A stretch of DNA of 64,000 bases from Epiperipatus broadwayi (GCA_028023455.1 JAQFVV010006844.1:237302-301301); one strand, 5' to 3'; positions 11,417 through 22,172 are shown, counted from the first letter of the stretch. Notes: generated by a model from the letters alone, not told the origin. Made by a program: numbers and translations.

Positions 11417-11945
11417 ACTATGAGATAGTGTGGAGAGTGGTGGGTCGTGTGAAAATCTGTGCTCATATACCCTATATATTACATATATAGACACAGGTAT
11501 ATAATAAGCCTGTGTGTTTCAGTTATTACATAGTAGAGATGTCTGCCCATCCCTTGTATATGTATTAAATGGATTATGTCCTGTACATGAGGGGTCAGAT
11601 TGACCTTAGGTCAACATGGGTGTGACAAGAATCTCAGCCTCAGGGTGGCCTTTGAGTATTCCATCATCAGATTTTCAATTGAATGGATGGTTGAAGAGTT
11701 GGAGTGTGGAGTAGATTGAAGCCTGTCCATTGAAGTATGAGGATTGGCTATCGTAATATATATCTAAGCACTTATAGCATATATATGTAGAGATGGTAAT
11801 CTGGACCAACTGATGATTGCTGGTTTAGCATGAAATACGTATATTGGTGATTTTTTATCTTTTCAACATATATGTGTTCAGGAGATAGTGTGGAAAGTGG
11901 TGGGTCATGTAAAAGTCTGTGTTCATATAGCTTATATATTATTAT
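11417..11945 (+). repeat. Interspersed repeat family B
   Basis: Two arm sequences (ATGAGATAGTGTGGAGAG ... at 11417-11480, and GGAGATAGTGTGGAAAG ... at 11880-11940) enclose a block with ACCAACTGATGATTGCTGG and GGTTTAGCATGAAATACG. The same block and arm recur at 54240-54655 and, inverted, at 15785-16010, so this is a dispersed family of about 400 bp. Confidence 0.75.
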
Positions 11946-12156
11946 AGATTTAACAAACTGAAAACAGTAGTTCCATAAAAATGTATATCTAAAGAATATC
12001 AGACAATTTATTCCACATTGAATCAGTACAAACAATTCTTCTCTTTTATCAATATTTGCCTATCATAATTGGGAAAAAAATATTAGAAAGTTATAAAAAA
12101 AAAAAAATAATGAAAAAGCACGAAAAGCAAAACTTTATAATATCTAGTTAAATGTG

Positions 12157-12245
12157 ATGTGATGTGATGCACTATGGCTTCTCCTTTTTCAGAGTTAGAA
12201 ATCTCTCAGCCACTATGCCCAGAGAAACTCGTTAGGACCTTACCA
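12157..12245 (-). mobile_element. LINE with (ACATC)n tail, 3' end fragment
   Basis: On the + strand, ATGTGATGTGATGTGATG is followed by a conserved block ending CCCAGAGAAACTCGTTAG. This is the complement of the 3' end of the LINE at 58075-58745 (tail ACATCACATCACATC). Other copies end at 29107 and 37944. A decayed family C element follows directly. Confidence 0.75.
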
Positions 12246-12615
12246 TTTGCTACACAATAGTGCTCCTAGTATAAATTCTAGTAATCAATAGATGTTATAA
12301 GGCTGTGTATCATAATGCCTATCCAGTGTCTAGGTACCCTATATGCCCAAACTAGTTTCTAGCTTTTGACTTTCATTAGTGAGAAGCCTAGGATCTGGGA
12401 ACAATGCACTGTTCCCAAATCAAAGGCTTCTAGCAACTAATCTGGAGATAGTTTTCCTAAATCCAAGGCTTTTCATTGATGAAGATGATAAACTAGAAAT
12501 TAGTCTAAAAATATTGGATAACTAGGCACTGTATAGAGATTATGATCTATTGATTATTAGAGTATACACTAGGAGGCACTTGTGTGGAAGGTGATCATGT
12601 GATATTTTAGTGATT
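12246..12615. mobile_element. HHR element family C, decayed inverted copy
   Basis: Minus-sense sequence (CATCCAGTGTCTAGG, AAACTAGTTTCTAGC) meets plus-sense sequence (ATCCAAGGCTTTTCATTGA, then GAAATTAGTCT, TATTGGATAACTAGG). Both ribozyme cores are damaged: the minus core is CTAATGA, and the plus core has lost C3. Confidence 0.6.
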
Positions 12616-14108
12616 TAATATTCAGTTATAAGGCTTGGTTCCTTACACCTATGATCAATGGCTCTAAAAATGTCTTTACATATCTGCTGTTGTCATTGTA
12701 AATCTGATTGCCAATTTTATATATCAATGCCCACATCTGAGATTGACAGAATCAGAAAAAAAATATTATTAGAGCTGAAATGATATACAAGGTTCTTTTC
12801 CATACTGTTTCCCTGATCTTAAATTAATATAGTCAATATATATCAGTGAAAGTGAGCTGATCTGTGCTAATATATGTTAACTTCCAGTGTTTCTAAAATT
12901 TAACAGATCTAAAGACAGAGCAAGTCTGAAAAAGTGCTTAATATTATGAATATAGAAACTATTCTAAAAATTAGGCATAGAAACAAAAACTATAAGAGGC
13001 CTACCATCACTTTTAACACTAATACAAGAACCTATCAGTGAATATTATTACTATGTGTTCCTTATGAGCATGGAAAAATATGCCCTTATTTGAGAACAAT
13101 CTACTTTTGGAACTGGCTGGAATTATCCCAAACCAAATCTTTTAAATTAATATTGAAAAGGGGCTTTTAAAATAAACTAAAACCTAATGCTATCTTTAAA
13201 CCGAATGCTATCTTTATTGATCTAAGATCAGTTCATAATTCTGTTCACAGAAAACTTTCCTTCTGATATTCTTTATAATATTTAAATGCAGGAAAGCTAT
13301 TTCTATTAAAAATTTCAAATGATTCTAAATAAAAATGATAAAAAAATTACACAATCCACAGATCTCAGTTTTCTTACTTATTTTATTTAATATATTTATC
13401 AGTCATCCTTTAGAACCATAATGCCAGAAAGTAATGCAAACTAGTGATTGTAGTTTGTTTTCACAAAAATACCCTTTCCGAAACAGAAAAGACTCTTGAT
13501 AAAAATATCAAAAATTTGGAAATAATTTTAAAGACTGAGTTTTTAATTCTAATCCCATGAAGATGATATTTCCAACTTTCAATGTAATAATAGAGAAATG
13601 ACTTGTAAATTAAATATGCCAAAACATATTTGTTCTTTATGCTATGTAAGGAAATAATGGATAACAGCCTACATAATTAGGCTATGCACAAATGGTCATT
13701 TTGAAAAACTAATTATTTACACTAATACCTTTTAATTTTTTTTTTTAAACTGGCAGTGAAATAATTAATTTTGCACTAATGCAAATATGTTAAATACTTC
13801 CTTAGTATGTGCTTATTCTAATTCAAAATATTATGACCCTATTTTGTAAAAAATTTCTTAGCATTAATAATGTGCTCAAATTGTTTGCAATGGCTTTTCT
13901 TTCTTTCACATACTCATCAGCAGCAGAGGGCCTCAATTTAAGACTCACAGGATGTTCTGTCTCATTAATAAATATTATCTTATACAACATACACTTCATC
14001 TCAAGAAATATTTTTAATTGCCACATATCACATATGTACAAGGTATATAAATGATATTCAAGTTTACAATTTTATGACATTGTTACCAATCCAACTGCAT
14101 ATACTTAC
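12616..14108. other. Unassigned AT-rich DNA
   Basis: No repeat family recognised. Overlapping short open frames at 13809-14054 on both strands show no familiar motif. Confidence 0.45.
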
Positions 14109-14197
14109 ATTTGAAAGTGGTATTTGTTGCGGTATAACTGGGAGTCCCGGAAGTACGATTGCTGCCATTGAATGTGTACACTGCTACCATCATTAAA
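14109..14197 (-). CDS. Candidate host exon (unidentified)
   Basis: An 89-base island of higher GC. On the minus strand it ends TTTCAAAT followed by a strong splice donor GTAAGTAT (14101-14108) and begins after a CAG (14198-14200). Two frames are open across it. One gives DTIQFNDGSSVHIQW; the other gives a hydrophobic run LILIWILFSLMMVAV followed by YTFNGSNRTSGTPSYTA, which would be a membrane segment and N-glycosylation sites. I cannot tell which is used and do not recognise the family. No partner exon on this strand was found. Confidence 0.32.
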
Positions 14198-14319
14198 CTG
14201 AATAGTATCCAAATAAGTATTAGAGAAATGGATAAAAATGTAGTTAATGCTTTTCAGTTTACAATACAAATAAAGTCACCTGTTAGTTGTAGCCACAATA
14301 ATAACAGTAACAACACATG

Positions 14320-14725
14320 ATTACCATCTCTTATACTAGCACATAATTGTTTATAAACAAGGCAAAGATGCCAAAATGTATGGGTGCTGAACTGAGTTCA
14401 GACCCATATGACTATATAAGCTATTGAGCTTAGATCGAAAATATTTTTGTGTTTTCAATTTCATTCTCATAGTTTTATAGTTAAGTAGAGATAAAAGATG
14501 GCTGCTGGAGGGTTGCATTAGATCCTAAGATCTAGGTGCAGTGCTCTCAGATCCAAAGCTCCTCACTGACGAAGGCCCCAAGCCAGAAATTAGTCTGGGG
14601 ATATTGGATGAGTAGGCATTAGATAGGGATTTTATGCACAAGCCTTCTGGCATTCATTGATTACTCTGGTTGGCACAGGGTGGCACTACTGTATGGAGAG
14701 GTTTGCCTTGTTTATAAACAATAAC
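14320..14725 (+). mobile_element. HHR element family C, near-complete unit
   Basis: Plus orientation: an inverted 5' snippet (TACTAGCACATAATTG), then ATGTATGGGTGCTGAACTGA with the palindrome CTGAACTGAGTTCAG, CCCATATGACTATATAAG, a 130-base spacer, the ribozyme at 14551-14609, TAGGGATTTTATGCACAAGC, and the end GGTGGCACTACTG ... TTTGCCTTGTTTATAAAC. Short AATAACAG repeats flank it. Confidence 0.8.
14551..14609 (+). ncRNA. Hammerhead ribozyme motif, family C
   Basis: ATCCAA (outer stem I), TCCTCA (inner stem I), CTGACGA (14566-14572), stem II GGC/GCC with loop CCCAA, GAAA (14586-14589), TTA, GTC (14593-14595), TGGGGA pairing with TCCTCA, TTGGAT pairing with ATCCAA. The base after GAAA is T instead of C, which weakens stem III. 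All core bases are present. Confidence 0.75.
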
Positions 14726-15399
14726 AGCAGATAAATATAATTTTCTTTTGATCATATAATGATACATTCTTTTCATGAGCAATTTCTTTAAGACATTTGA
14801 ATTTTATTTGCATTTATATTATGTTTTGTATGTCCTTGGAGTCAAATTTTAATATTATTTTTTTTTATAAAAATTCATATGTCAAAAAAAAAAAAAGTTA
14901 ACTCAGAATGTCAAGCTTTCAGTAAAGTGTGGTTTATTAAAGTTTGATTCATTAATTATTTTTATGATGCTATCTGCAAAAAGGCAGCTTCAATATAATA
15001 AACATATAATAAGCCATTGTATATTAAAATATGCTTCTACTTAATGTAACATTTAAAGAAGAGTCATAAAATAAAAAATTACAAAAACTCATTTTGAATT
15101 TCAAAAGATAGCAACAAAAAATAACATATTTCACAAACTCAGAATTTTAATATAATTAGAGTTAGTTTGTAGCATCTCCAATTACTGCCATAAAAGGAAA
15201 GCTCTTTACCAATGGTGAATTTGTGAAATGAGTATGGCTATTAATGGCAGAAGGAATAGAGCCTGATCAAGTTAATAATTTTGTGGCTCTATATTTATCA
15301 GTGTCAACTGTAACTAGAAAAAAGTAATAACTTGTTCATTAATGTTAAAAACAGCTAAAGTAAAAAGGCATAAACAATGAGGATTTCCAGTTCCTCAAC
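14726..15399. other. Unassigned AT-rich DNA
   Basis: A-rich and T-rich tracts, no repeat family or coding pattern recognised. Confidence 0.5.
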
Positions 15400-15462
15400 A
15401 AGCTTTGTGATAAATGCTTAGCCAGAGAAAGCATTTAAAATATCTCTGTCAGGAACCCCCCC

Positions 15463-15515
15463 CCCCAACCCCTGACCATGGTTTTGTGCTTTGGCACTCC
15501 TCAGAGAGGTGCCAG
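15463..15515 (-). ncRNA. Hammerhead-like motif, family F, left arm
   Basis: Minus strand: GGCACCTCT, core CTGAGGA (15498-15504), stem II GTGC/GCAC with loop CAAA, then AAAA in place of GAAA, then CCATGGTC (palindromic stem III with GTC), then AGGGG pairing with CCTCT. One essential base (G12) is changed, so this copy is probably inactive. Confidence 0.6.
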
Positions 15516-15535
15516 GGTAGGTTCAGACACTACCC

Positions 15536-15588
15536 TGGCACCTCTCTGAGAAGTGCCAAAGCACAAACCATGGTCAAGGGTTGCGGGG
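15536..15588 (+). ncRNA. Hammerhead-like motif, family F, right arm (decayed)
   Basis: Plus strand: CACCTCT, CTGAGAA (G8 changed), stem II GTGC/GCAC with loop CAAA, AAA (the G of GAAA is missing), CCATGGTC. It is the mirror copy of 15463-15515 with different damage. Confidence 0.5.
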
Positions 15589-15784
15589 GGGGGGTCCTGA
15601 CGGAGATATTCTAAATGCTTTCTCTGGCTAAGCATTTATCACAAAGCTTGTTAAGGAATTGGCAATCATCATTGTTTATAACTTACAAGCTTAAGAGAAT
15701 AGGGTCATGTGATCTATGACTCTTATTGACTAAAAAGGTATAGATTTTATAACTTTTTAAATTATAATTAATGAAAGTGTAAAT

Positions 15785-16010
15785 ATAGGGGATTTGAACT
15801 CAGACTTTCAAGCCACTTCAACCATCCACACTATCTCATACTATTGATACCCATGACCACACACATGCAGAAAAGAAAAATAATCACCATTATATGTATT
15901 TCGTGCTGAACCAGCACTCATCAATTGGTCCAGATTATCATCTCCCATACATATATACAATCAGTGCTCAGTTTATATTAAGATAGCAAATCCTTACACT
16001 TCAATGAAAG
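15785..16010 (-). repeat. Interspersed repeat family B, inverted copy
   Basis: Begins GGGGATTTGAACTCAGACTT, then CACACTATCTCATACT, then a block with TGAACCAGCAC and TCAATTGGTCCAGATTATC, the complement of the block at 11770-11880 and 54480-54560. Confidence 0.72.
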
Positions 16011-16161
16011 TGTGAAAATATTATTAATACAATGCAATTATTCCTTTTCATGCACAATCAACATTTTGAAGTCGCCGATTTTCTTTCACTTTAAGACTTA
16101 AAGGATACAATTTTTGCAAAAAAATTAATTGTATCAAAAGGGTCGTAAAGTTTGAACTTGA

Positions 16162-16467
16162 TTGGAATTGTTGACAGCAGTTACAATCAGTAGTGCCAAC
16201 GATATTATCATAGTCAATAATGGTTTTATAGGATGTGCTACTAAATATGTTGATTCTAAAAACATAGATAGACCAATGCAATTTTTAACATATCAACATC
16301 AGCAGATATTGTGTGCTAAGTTTTTATTTTCAGAATCAATCTTAGTGACAGTAATTAGTCCTGTTTATTTTATATTCAAAAATGTTTTTGATCATTATCA
16401 GTTTAAATCTTTTTTAAAAAAAATTGATAATGATCATGGTGATTTATTGTATCATACAAAAACATGA
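16162..16467 (+). pseudogene. hAT-type transposase fragment (GTF2IRD2/Charlie-like)
   Basis: An uninterrupted stretch of about 100 codons reads LLTAVTISSA (a decayed VTTDGAPSM-like start), NNGFIG, NIDRPMQFLTYQHQQILCAK, HYQFKSFLKKIDNDHGDLLY and HTK. This is the order of the middle of hAT-superfamily transposases related to the vertebrate GTF2IRD2-like proteins (TDGAPSM, G-x-N-x-GF, H-QQ-LCAK, N-x-RQF-x-SFL, GDLLYHTEVRWLS). It stops just where the WLSRG motif should follow, next to the (TGATGA)n-tailed LINE insertion at 16477. No intact ends were seen. Confidence 0.62.
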
Positions 16468-16476
16468 TGATTAGAC

Positions 16477-16665
16477 ATCATCATCATCAACCATTATCAA
16501 TCCACTGCAGGATAAAGATCTCTCCAAGTTCAATACATCTTTGATCTTTTGCTTCTCTTCTCCACATCATCCCTGCACACTTTCTTATTTCAACCATCCA
16601 TCTTACATGTGGTCTCTTTCTGGGTCTTTTACAATCTCTTGGAATCCAGTTTATGATTTCAATTA
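16477..16665 (-). mobile_element. RTE-like LINE, 5'-truncated 3' end
   Basis: CATCATCATCATCAACC followed by TTATCAATCCACTGCAGG and the rest of the family 3' region, matching 9928-10080. Only about 190 bases inserted, abutting the hAT fragment. Confidence 0.85.
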
Positions 16666-16669
16666 TCCA

Positions 16670-18324
16670 ACTATGACATAGTAATATATTAAAAAATATT
16701 CTTTCAATTTAGAAGGGAAATGGACATAATCAAGAATGAAAATGTAAAATCAGTTCCAAAAATAATGGAATTTATGGAAACTTGTATCTTTAACAGATAT
16801 TTGAGAACATTTTAATATTATAAATGAAAAATTACAAGGTTTCAAGCAATTACTTAGAAATCAAATCAATGAACATAATTTTTACCATTTTTCATATCAC
16901 AAAAGTTGGAATAATGTGAGTAATTAAGTAAATGCCTAGTTTTTTTTTAGACTCTTCCATCGACCTTAGTCACTCTAAATATGAATAAAAAATAAATTAA
17001 GGACATTATCAAATTACATTAAAAGAATACTCCTTTCTCTCTATGTGTACAAAAGTATATGATTCAATAGACTAGTCATAATAAGAATACCTTATTACTG
17101 TCTCATAATACTATATGCAAAAGTATTGCCCCTCTTTATTTATTTACTATTTAGGAAAATATTTTGGGGGAAAACAAATAGAGGCTATTTCATCCAGTTG
17201 GGTTCAATGCCCTTTGTTTTAAAATGATCTAGAATTAGACACTTTATAAATCTTCAGAATTCAGAAGACACTTAACATAATCTTTTCTTGTGATAAAGCA
17301 TTTTTTTGGCCATCACTAAATAGTGATTATTGGAAGTTCCTGCTGATACCATTACTGTCTATTCAGAAACCTCTCACTTTTTATCCTCCAATGAATAAGT
17401 ACAACTATTGAGAGAACCATTTGATATTTTATTCATCCTCACTGTATGATGCAAAGTCAAAGCTGAAAATTATCAATAAACAGCACAGTCATAAATTTAG
17501 ATTCAGGTCACTTGAGTCTGTGGACTTTGGATTTTCTTCTAAAATTGGATTTGGAATCATTCCCCACATTGAATTTCTATGGATTCAAAAGGCATTGTTT
17601 GAATGGAGATACCCAGTGTTGACTTTGGTATAAAAATAGATATGCAATTTTCCTTTTCCCCACGTCCTGCTTTCGATAAATAACATTTTCCAGGAATAAT
17701 TACTCTAACATCAAAAGTAGCACTTCTTTATTCATTGTGGTGAGTATCAGATGCACATTCATCTATGACATTAACCCCAGAAGATATACTAACATTTTTT
17801 AAAATTAGAACTACAATATCAGGAAGATAAAAAAAATCATTTGCCAAACCACCTGATCACTAATATGGTAATGCTCAAAACTTTAATGTGATATAATAAT
17901 TCATCATAGCTTATAAGAAACGTTAATTTATTGTATGAATAATTTTTGTCAATGTAATTAATATTACTTGATATAATTATCTGTTTCTGTAAGCCTCACT
18001 TTCTTTAACAAATCTTTTCCTATGGACAAATCAATTGATGTAAAAATTTATAGCATAATAAAGTCATTTGAAAGTTAGTGTAATTGATATGTCAAATTAC
18101 GATTTTCCTTTTATTAATTTTTTTCCAAAATGTCAATTTAATGATAGAAGCCTTTTTATAACCGATTTGTTGATATTGAAAATGAAAGGCAATTATTTAA
18201 ATTATTTAAAAAATTCATTCTGTGTGAACGTTTTAAAATGAAAATGAATTTCTGAAATTAAAAAAAAATTGACAAAGAGAACAAATTCTATTTTTGATAG
18301 CATTTACTAAGGCAAATCAACATT
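16670..18324. other. Unassigned AT-rich DNA
   Basis: A somewhat more complex stretch at about 17420-17640 is open for 70 codons on the + strand but matches no family I know. Confidence 0.45.
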
Positions 18325-18903
18325 CTCCTAAATATCACATGACCACCTCCTCTTATGCTTGTGTATAACTGTTGTTAAAACAGGCAAAACTCACTATATA
18401 TATTGCCACACACAGCAAGCTAGAGTAATCAATGAATGCCAGAAGGCTTGTGCATAAAATCCCCCTCTAGTGCCTACTCATTCAATATCCCCAGACTAGT
18501 TTCTGTCTTATGGCCTTCATCAGTGAGGAGCCTTGGATCTGAGAGCACTGCATCTAGATCTTAGGATCTAATGCAACCCTCCAGAAACCATCTTTTATCT
18601 CCATTTTACTACAAAACTATGAGTCTTAAACTGAAAACACCATAATGTTTTTAATCCAAGCCCATTAGCTTATATAGTCATATGGGTCTGAACCCAGTTC
18701 AGTATCCATACATTTTGGTGTCTTTGGTTCTTTAATAACCATAGCCACTACTATCCTATTATGCAGGATTGGTTTTAAGCCAATAAACATCACATGACCA
18801 CCGCCTCTTATGCTTGTGTATAACTGTTGTTAAAACAGGCAAAACTCACTGTATATATTGCCACACAAAGCAAGCTAGAGTAATCAATGGATGCTCCTAA
18901 ATA
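18325..18903 (-). mobile_element. HHR element family C, longer-than-unit copy with TSD
   Basis: Element 18335-18893 is flanked by exact CTCCTAAATA repeats (18325-18334 and 18894-18903). It runs on the minus strand. The first about 100 bases (from ATCACATGACCACC at 18334) recur from 18789, a period of 455, so the insertion carries about 1.2 units in direct order. Between the repeats lie the ribozyme (18480-18538), the spacer and the palindromic block CTGAACCCAGTTCAG (complement). No open frame. Direct overlap of this kind is what reverse transcription of a multimeric or circular RNA would leave. Confidence 0.87.
18480..18538 (-). ncRNA. Hammerhead ribozyme motif, family C
   Basis: Minus strand: ATCCAA, TCCTCA, CTGATGA (18517-18523), stem II GGC/GAC with loop CATAA (one mismatch), GAAA (18500-18503), CTAGTC (palindromic ACTAGT stem III, GTC at 18494-18496), TGGGGA, TTGAAT. 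The core is intact; one stem II pair and one outer stem I pair are changed. Confidence 0.75.
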
Positions 18904-19724
18904 AAATACATAAAATTTGAATATAGGCAAGGATATATATTTTTAACTATCGTTTTAGAGGCTCTGTAAGTAACAACATATATACTATTAATCACAAAAT
19001 TATAACATTCTTTTCAAACCTACAGACTTGCTTCTTTTTGAGCCCATGGAATATACTAAATCCCATATGGAATTTGTGGAATGTCTTACATAGGTATGAA
19101 TAATTAGATAGATGAATAATCAATGGACAGTAGCTATTTCTAGATTAGAATAAAGTCAATTGCTTTTGAAAGCATATAAATGAGCATGAGGAGATGGTCA
19201 TGTGATATCTTTGATATACAAATTTCCTAATAATAAGTATCTATTATTATAATCTATATCCTTATTTTTCGATAGATTCAATAAAGTTACTCATTTTAAT
19301 TTTACAAATATATTTTCAAGATTAATCAAACTAATTATATATATATCACTCAATTTATAGTCTCATCTTTATTCTCCATCCATTCTCAATATAAACTTCA
19401 GTGCAGTTAGAAAAAATTTTAAATTACAGCAAATTTTAATATTCAAGTCTTTAATAGCATATTAAATGCAAATGAGATTAGAAAAATCATCATATTCCAT
19501 TTAATTGGGTTTTTTTTTCTCCAGAGAACTGTAACTGATAAAATTGACTGTACTAAATATTCATCTGAATTGTAATTTATATTACAAATATCAATTAATT
19601 CTCTCAGTTTTTTCCTCATTAACTTTCAACAGTATTTTCATAAATTGACTGAATTTGGCAATGTGAATCTCTATTTCTTCTTTTCCTATGTATTGATTTC
19701 TATTATAACATATCATACCATTAA
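18904..19724. other. Unassigned AT-rich DNA
   Basis: No gene or repeat family recognised. Confidence 0.5.
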
Positions 19725-19855
19725 CACCTTTTGAGGCACTTTATTAATACTTTTATTTGTATTAAACTAACAGAACTCTGATGATGACTGCAGGACAGTC
19801 GAAACTATTAGTTTGATACAAATAAAAGTATTGATAAAGTGTCTAAAAAGGTGTA
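19725..19855. repeat. Small fold-back with hammerhead-like centre
   Basis: Arms 19725-19770 and 19806-19855 are inverted copies (ACTTTTATTTGTAT against ATACAAATAAAAGT). The centre on the + strand is CTGATGA (19778-19784), a 5-bp stem II GACTG/CAGTC with loop CAGGA, then GAAAC (19801-19805), TATTAGTTTG. The core and stem II fit a hammerhead of the kind reported in Penelope-like terminal repeats. The arms pair with each other, not as an ordinary stem I, so function is uncertain. Confidence 0.55.
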
Positions 19856-20324
19856 CTCTACCTATTTTATCTATTTGATATTTTTTTCAATTTGTACAGA
19901 TGAAATCTTACTATTTCAATCATGTAAATTGCTTCTCTATTAATCCCACATTCTAAATGCATTTGTTTATTAATAATAACTTGTCATTTTTTATCTTCAA
20001 CTGTTACATAATTTTTATAACCCTGCTTTTTCAATCCAAACTGTTATATTGTACTATATATTAAAATTAAACTTATTTTTACTTTGTAATTTTTCTATTT
20101 CTTAAATTGTTGCTAGATATAACTCTTTAGTTTAGCTCTCAATTGTATGTTCTGCCTTCTGTATATACTTTCCACAGAATTTATATTCTTTAATATTTTC
20201 CTTTCAGCCATTTTATTCATCAATACAATTATTAACTCATGATTATTTTGCACACTTATTTTTTTATCTTTTTTTTTTAATCTTTTTTTTTTTAATAATT
20301 GCCATTTTGCATTTTATTTTATTA

Positions 20325-20935
20325 TGTCATTTTTTCTATTAGTAACATCTAAAATACAAGGAATAAATCCTTTATGTTGCTTTTGCAAATTAAAAATAAA
20401 TCTTAGATATAATAAAATATCTTTATCTAACAACAATATATATATATATGACAATTTCTGTAATATAGTCATATAATCATAACACATAAAAATAACATAA
20501 AAAAGCTCTTTTTGGCAAATTTTAAATTTTTGCCCTTTTCAATATGTCGTAATTACAATATCTTTATTATTAAGATATTTAAGTAATTATAGGCTTGTGT
20601 TAATTTTATATAGAGCCGTTAGATGTCACTATGTATGCAATATAAGTTATTTTTGTAAATATGACATATTGAAAAGGGCAAAAATTTAAAATTTGCCAAA
20701 AAGAGCTTTTTTATGTTATTTTTATGTGTTATGATTATAAACAAAGGCAAAACTCCCCATACAGTAGTGCCACCCTGTGCCAAATTATGTGCTAGTATAC
20801 AGATGGCGATCATGTGATGTTTGATGGTGTTATGATTATATTACTATATTACAAATATTGTCATATATATATATTGTTGTTAGATAAAGATATTTTATTA
20901 TATCTAAGATTTATTTTTCTATTAGTAATTATATT
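20325..20935. repeat. Fold-back element interrupted by a family C fragment
   Basis: The left arm runs from about 20335 to 20550. The right arm, 20655-20935, is its inverted copy (for example AAAAGAGCTTTTTTATG against CATAAAAAAGCTCTTTT) but is interrupted at 20740-20826 by an HHR-family C fragment with its own TSD. Confidence 0.8.
20726..20840 (+). mobile_element. HHR element family C, short fragment with 14-bp TSD
   Basis: Fragment 20740-20826 (AAAGGCAAAACTCCCC, then CATACAGTAGTGCCACC, then GATCATGTGATGTTTGATG) lies between exact GTGTTATGATTATA repeats (20726-20739 and 20827-20840). It carries no ribozyme core. The uninterrupted opposite arm of the fold-back shows the empty site. Confidence 0.82.
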
Positions 20936-21660
20936 TATCTACTTATTCACATTAAAAAAAATACTTTCTAATATCTTGTTTTTTTTATATGGTTCTAAAA
21001 AATAATAGCATTTATACCTACTAAACAGTAATCTAAATCTTAGTACAATAATTTTCGAAAAATATTATACATAAGACTGTCAAGAATGGATATACCATCA
21101 ATCTTTTGGTATTCTGTTCCCTCTACCATTCCAGTTATCTTTTTAGAGTTTCGTGTATGCTAACATCCAGACTTGCATTACTTCATACACATTTATAATA
21201 TTTATAAAGCTATTTCTTGCTAACTTATATTTTTAATTAACTAATTTAGCTCACCAATGTGTGGTCACACTATTGGCAGGTTAATATTGAATTCATGTTT
21301 TAATTTATATTCATTATTTTTAACTTTGGGTTTTTATTTTCATTATATATATATAGCAGCTTGAATATATAGAACTTTTTATTTTTCATGTTTGAAAAGC
21401 TATTTATCCAAGAGATATGTAATCCACTTTTCTACTGCTTGTTCTTTAAATTCCCTTAATTTAGAATAAGTTCTTATTCACACTGTTATAGTTCTGTTGT
21501 TTATCATTCACTAATATCTTCTAGTGACAGAATTATAATGCTGAGTTATTTTCTTTTTGTGCAGCTAATTATTAATTTGAAGTTTGGTAAACTTTATCAA
21601 TAGCAAGTCCCTAGTTGTTTTTGTTTATGTTAATATGTGTGTATAAGAAATGTAAATAAT
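20936..21660. other. Unassigned AT-rich DNA
   Basis: No gene or repeat family recognised. Confidence 0.5.
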
Positions 21661-21784
21661 AAGTTAATGACTTAAACCACTAAACATCACATGATCACCA
21701 TTTCTGGCATCCATTGATTACTCTGGCTTGCACTGGGTGGCGCTACTGTATGGAGAGTTTTGCCTGTTTTAAGTTAATGACTTA
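21661..21784 (+). mobile_element. HHR element family C, short fragment with 14-bp TSD
   Basis: Exact AAGTTAATGACTTA repeats (21661-21674 and 21771-21784) flank 96 bases joining an inverted end (AACATCACATGATCACC) to the plus-sense end (CATCCATTGATTACTCTGG ... GTTTTGCCTGTTTT). No ribozyme core is present. Confidence 0.82.
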
Positions 21785-22172
21785 TGAGACATTTTTGCCA
21801 TTAGTTGTGAAGGCTGCATAATATTACAATTATGTTTTATTTTTTACAGTCATCTAACAAATACATATTAATCTGGAATTTTGCCTTAACTAAATTTCCA
21901 TTTACTAACTAATGACTAAATACCCATCTCAATCTGGCTAATGATTTGAAAAAGAATCCACATTGTAACTATCCTGTTCAAGGTCTAGCTTATAGACTTA
22001 TCCGAGCTTTACTAATAACAATATTACAAGATTTTTTTTTGTATAGGGGCATTATAATTTATTTAAATGAAATATGAATAATTTCATAAATCTGTTTTAA
22101 TAAGAAAGCTTAAATGTTTCATTCTTTTAGAATGTTAATTTAAAACCATTTATTTACAGTTTTAAAAACTTC

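Larger units (their letters stand above)
15400..15720. mobile_element. HHR element family F, palindromic fold-back
   Basis: Arms at about 15402-15517 and 15528-15660 are inverted copies (for example AGCCAGAGAAAGCATTT against AAATGCTTTCTCTGGCT) around a short centre at 15518-15527. Each arm carries a hammerhead-like motif and a C or G run. The right edge runs into GGGTCATGTGATCTATGACT, which resembles the conserved end GGTCATGTGACATCTGACTT of family D. Confidence 0.72.
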
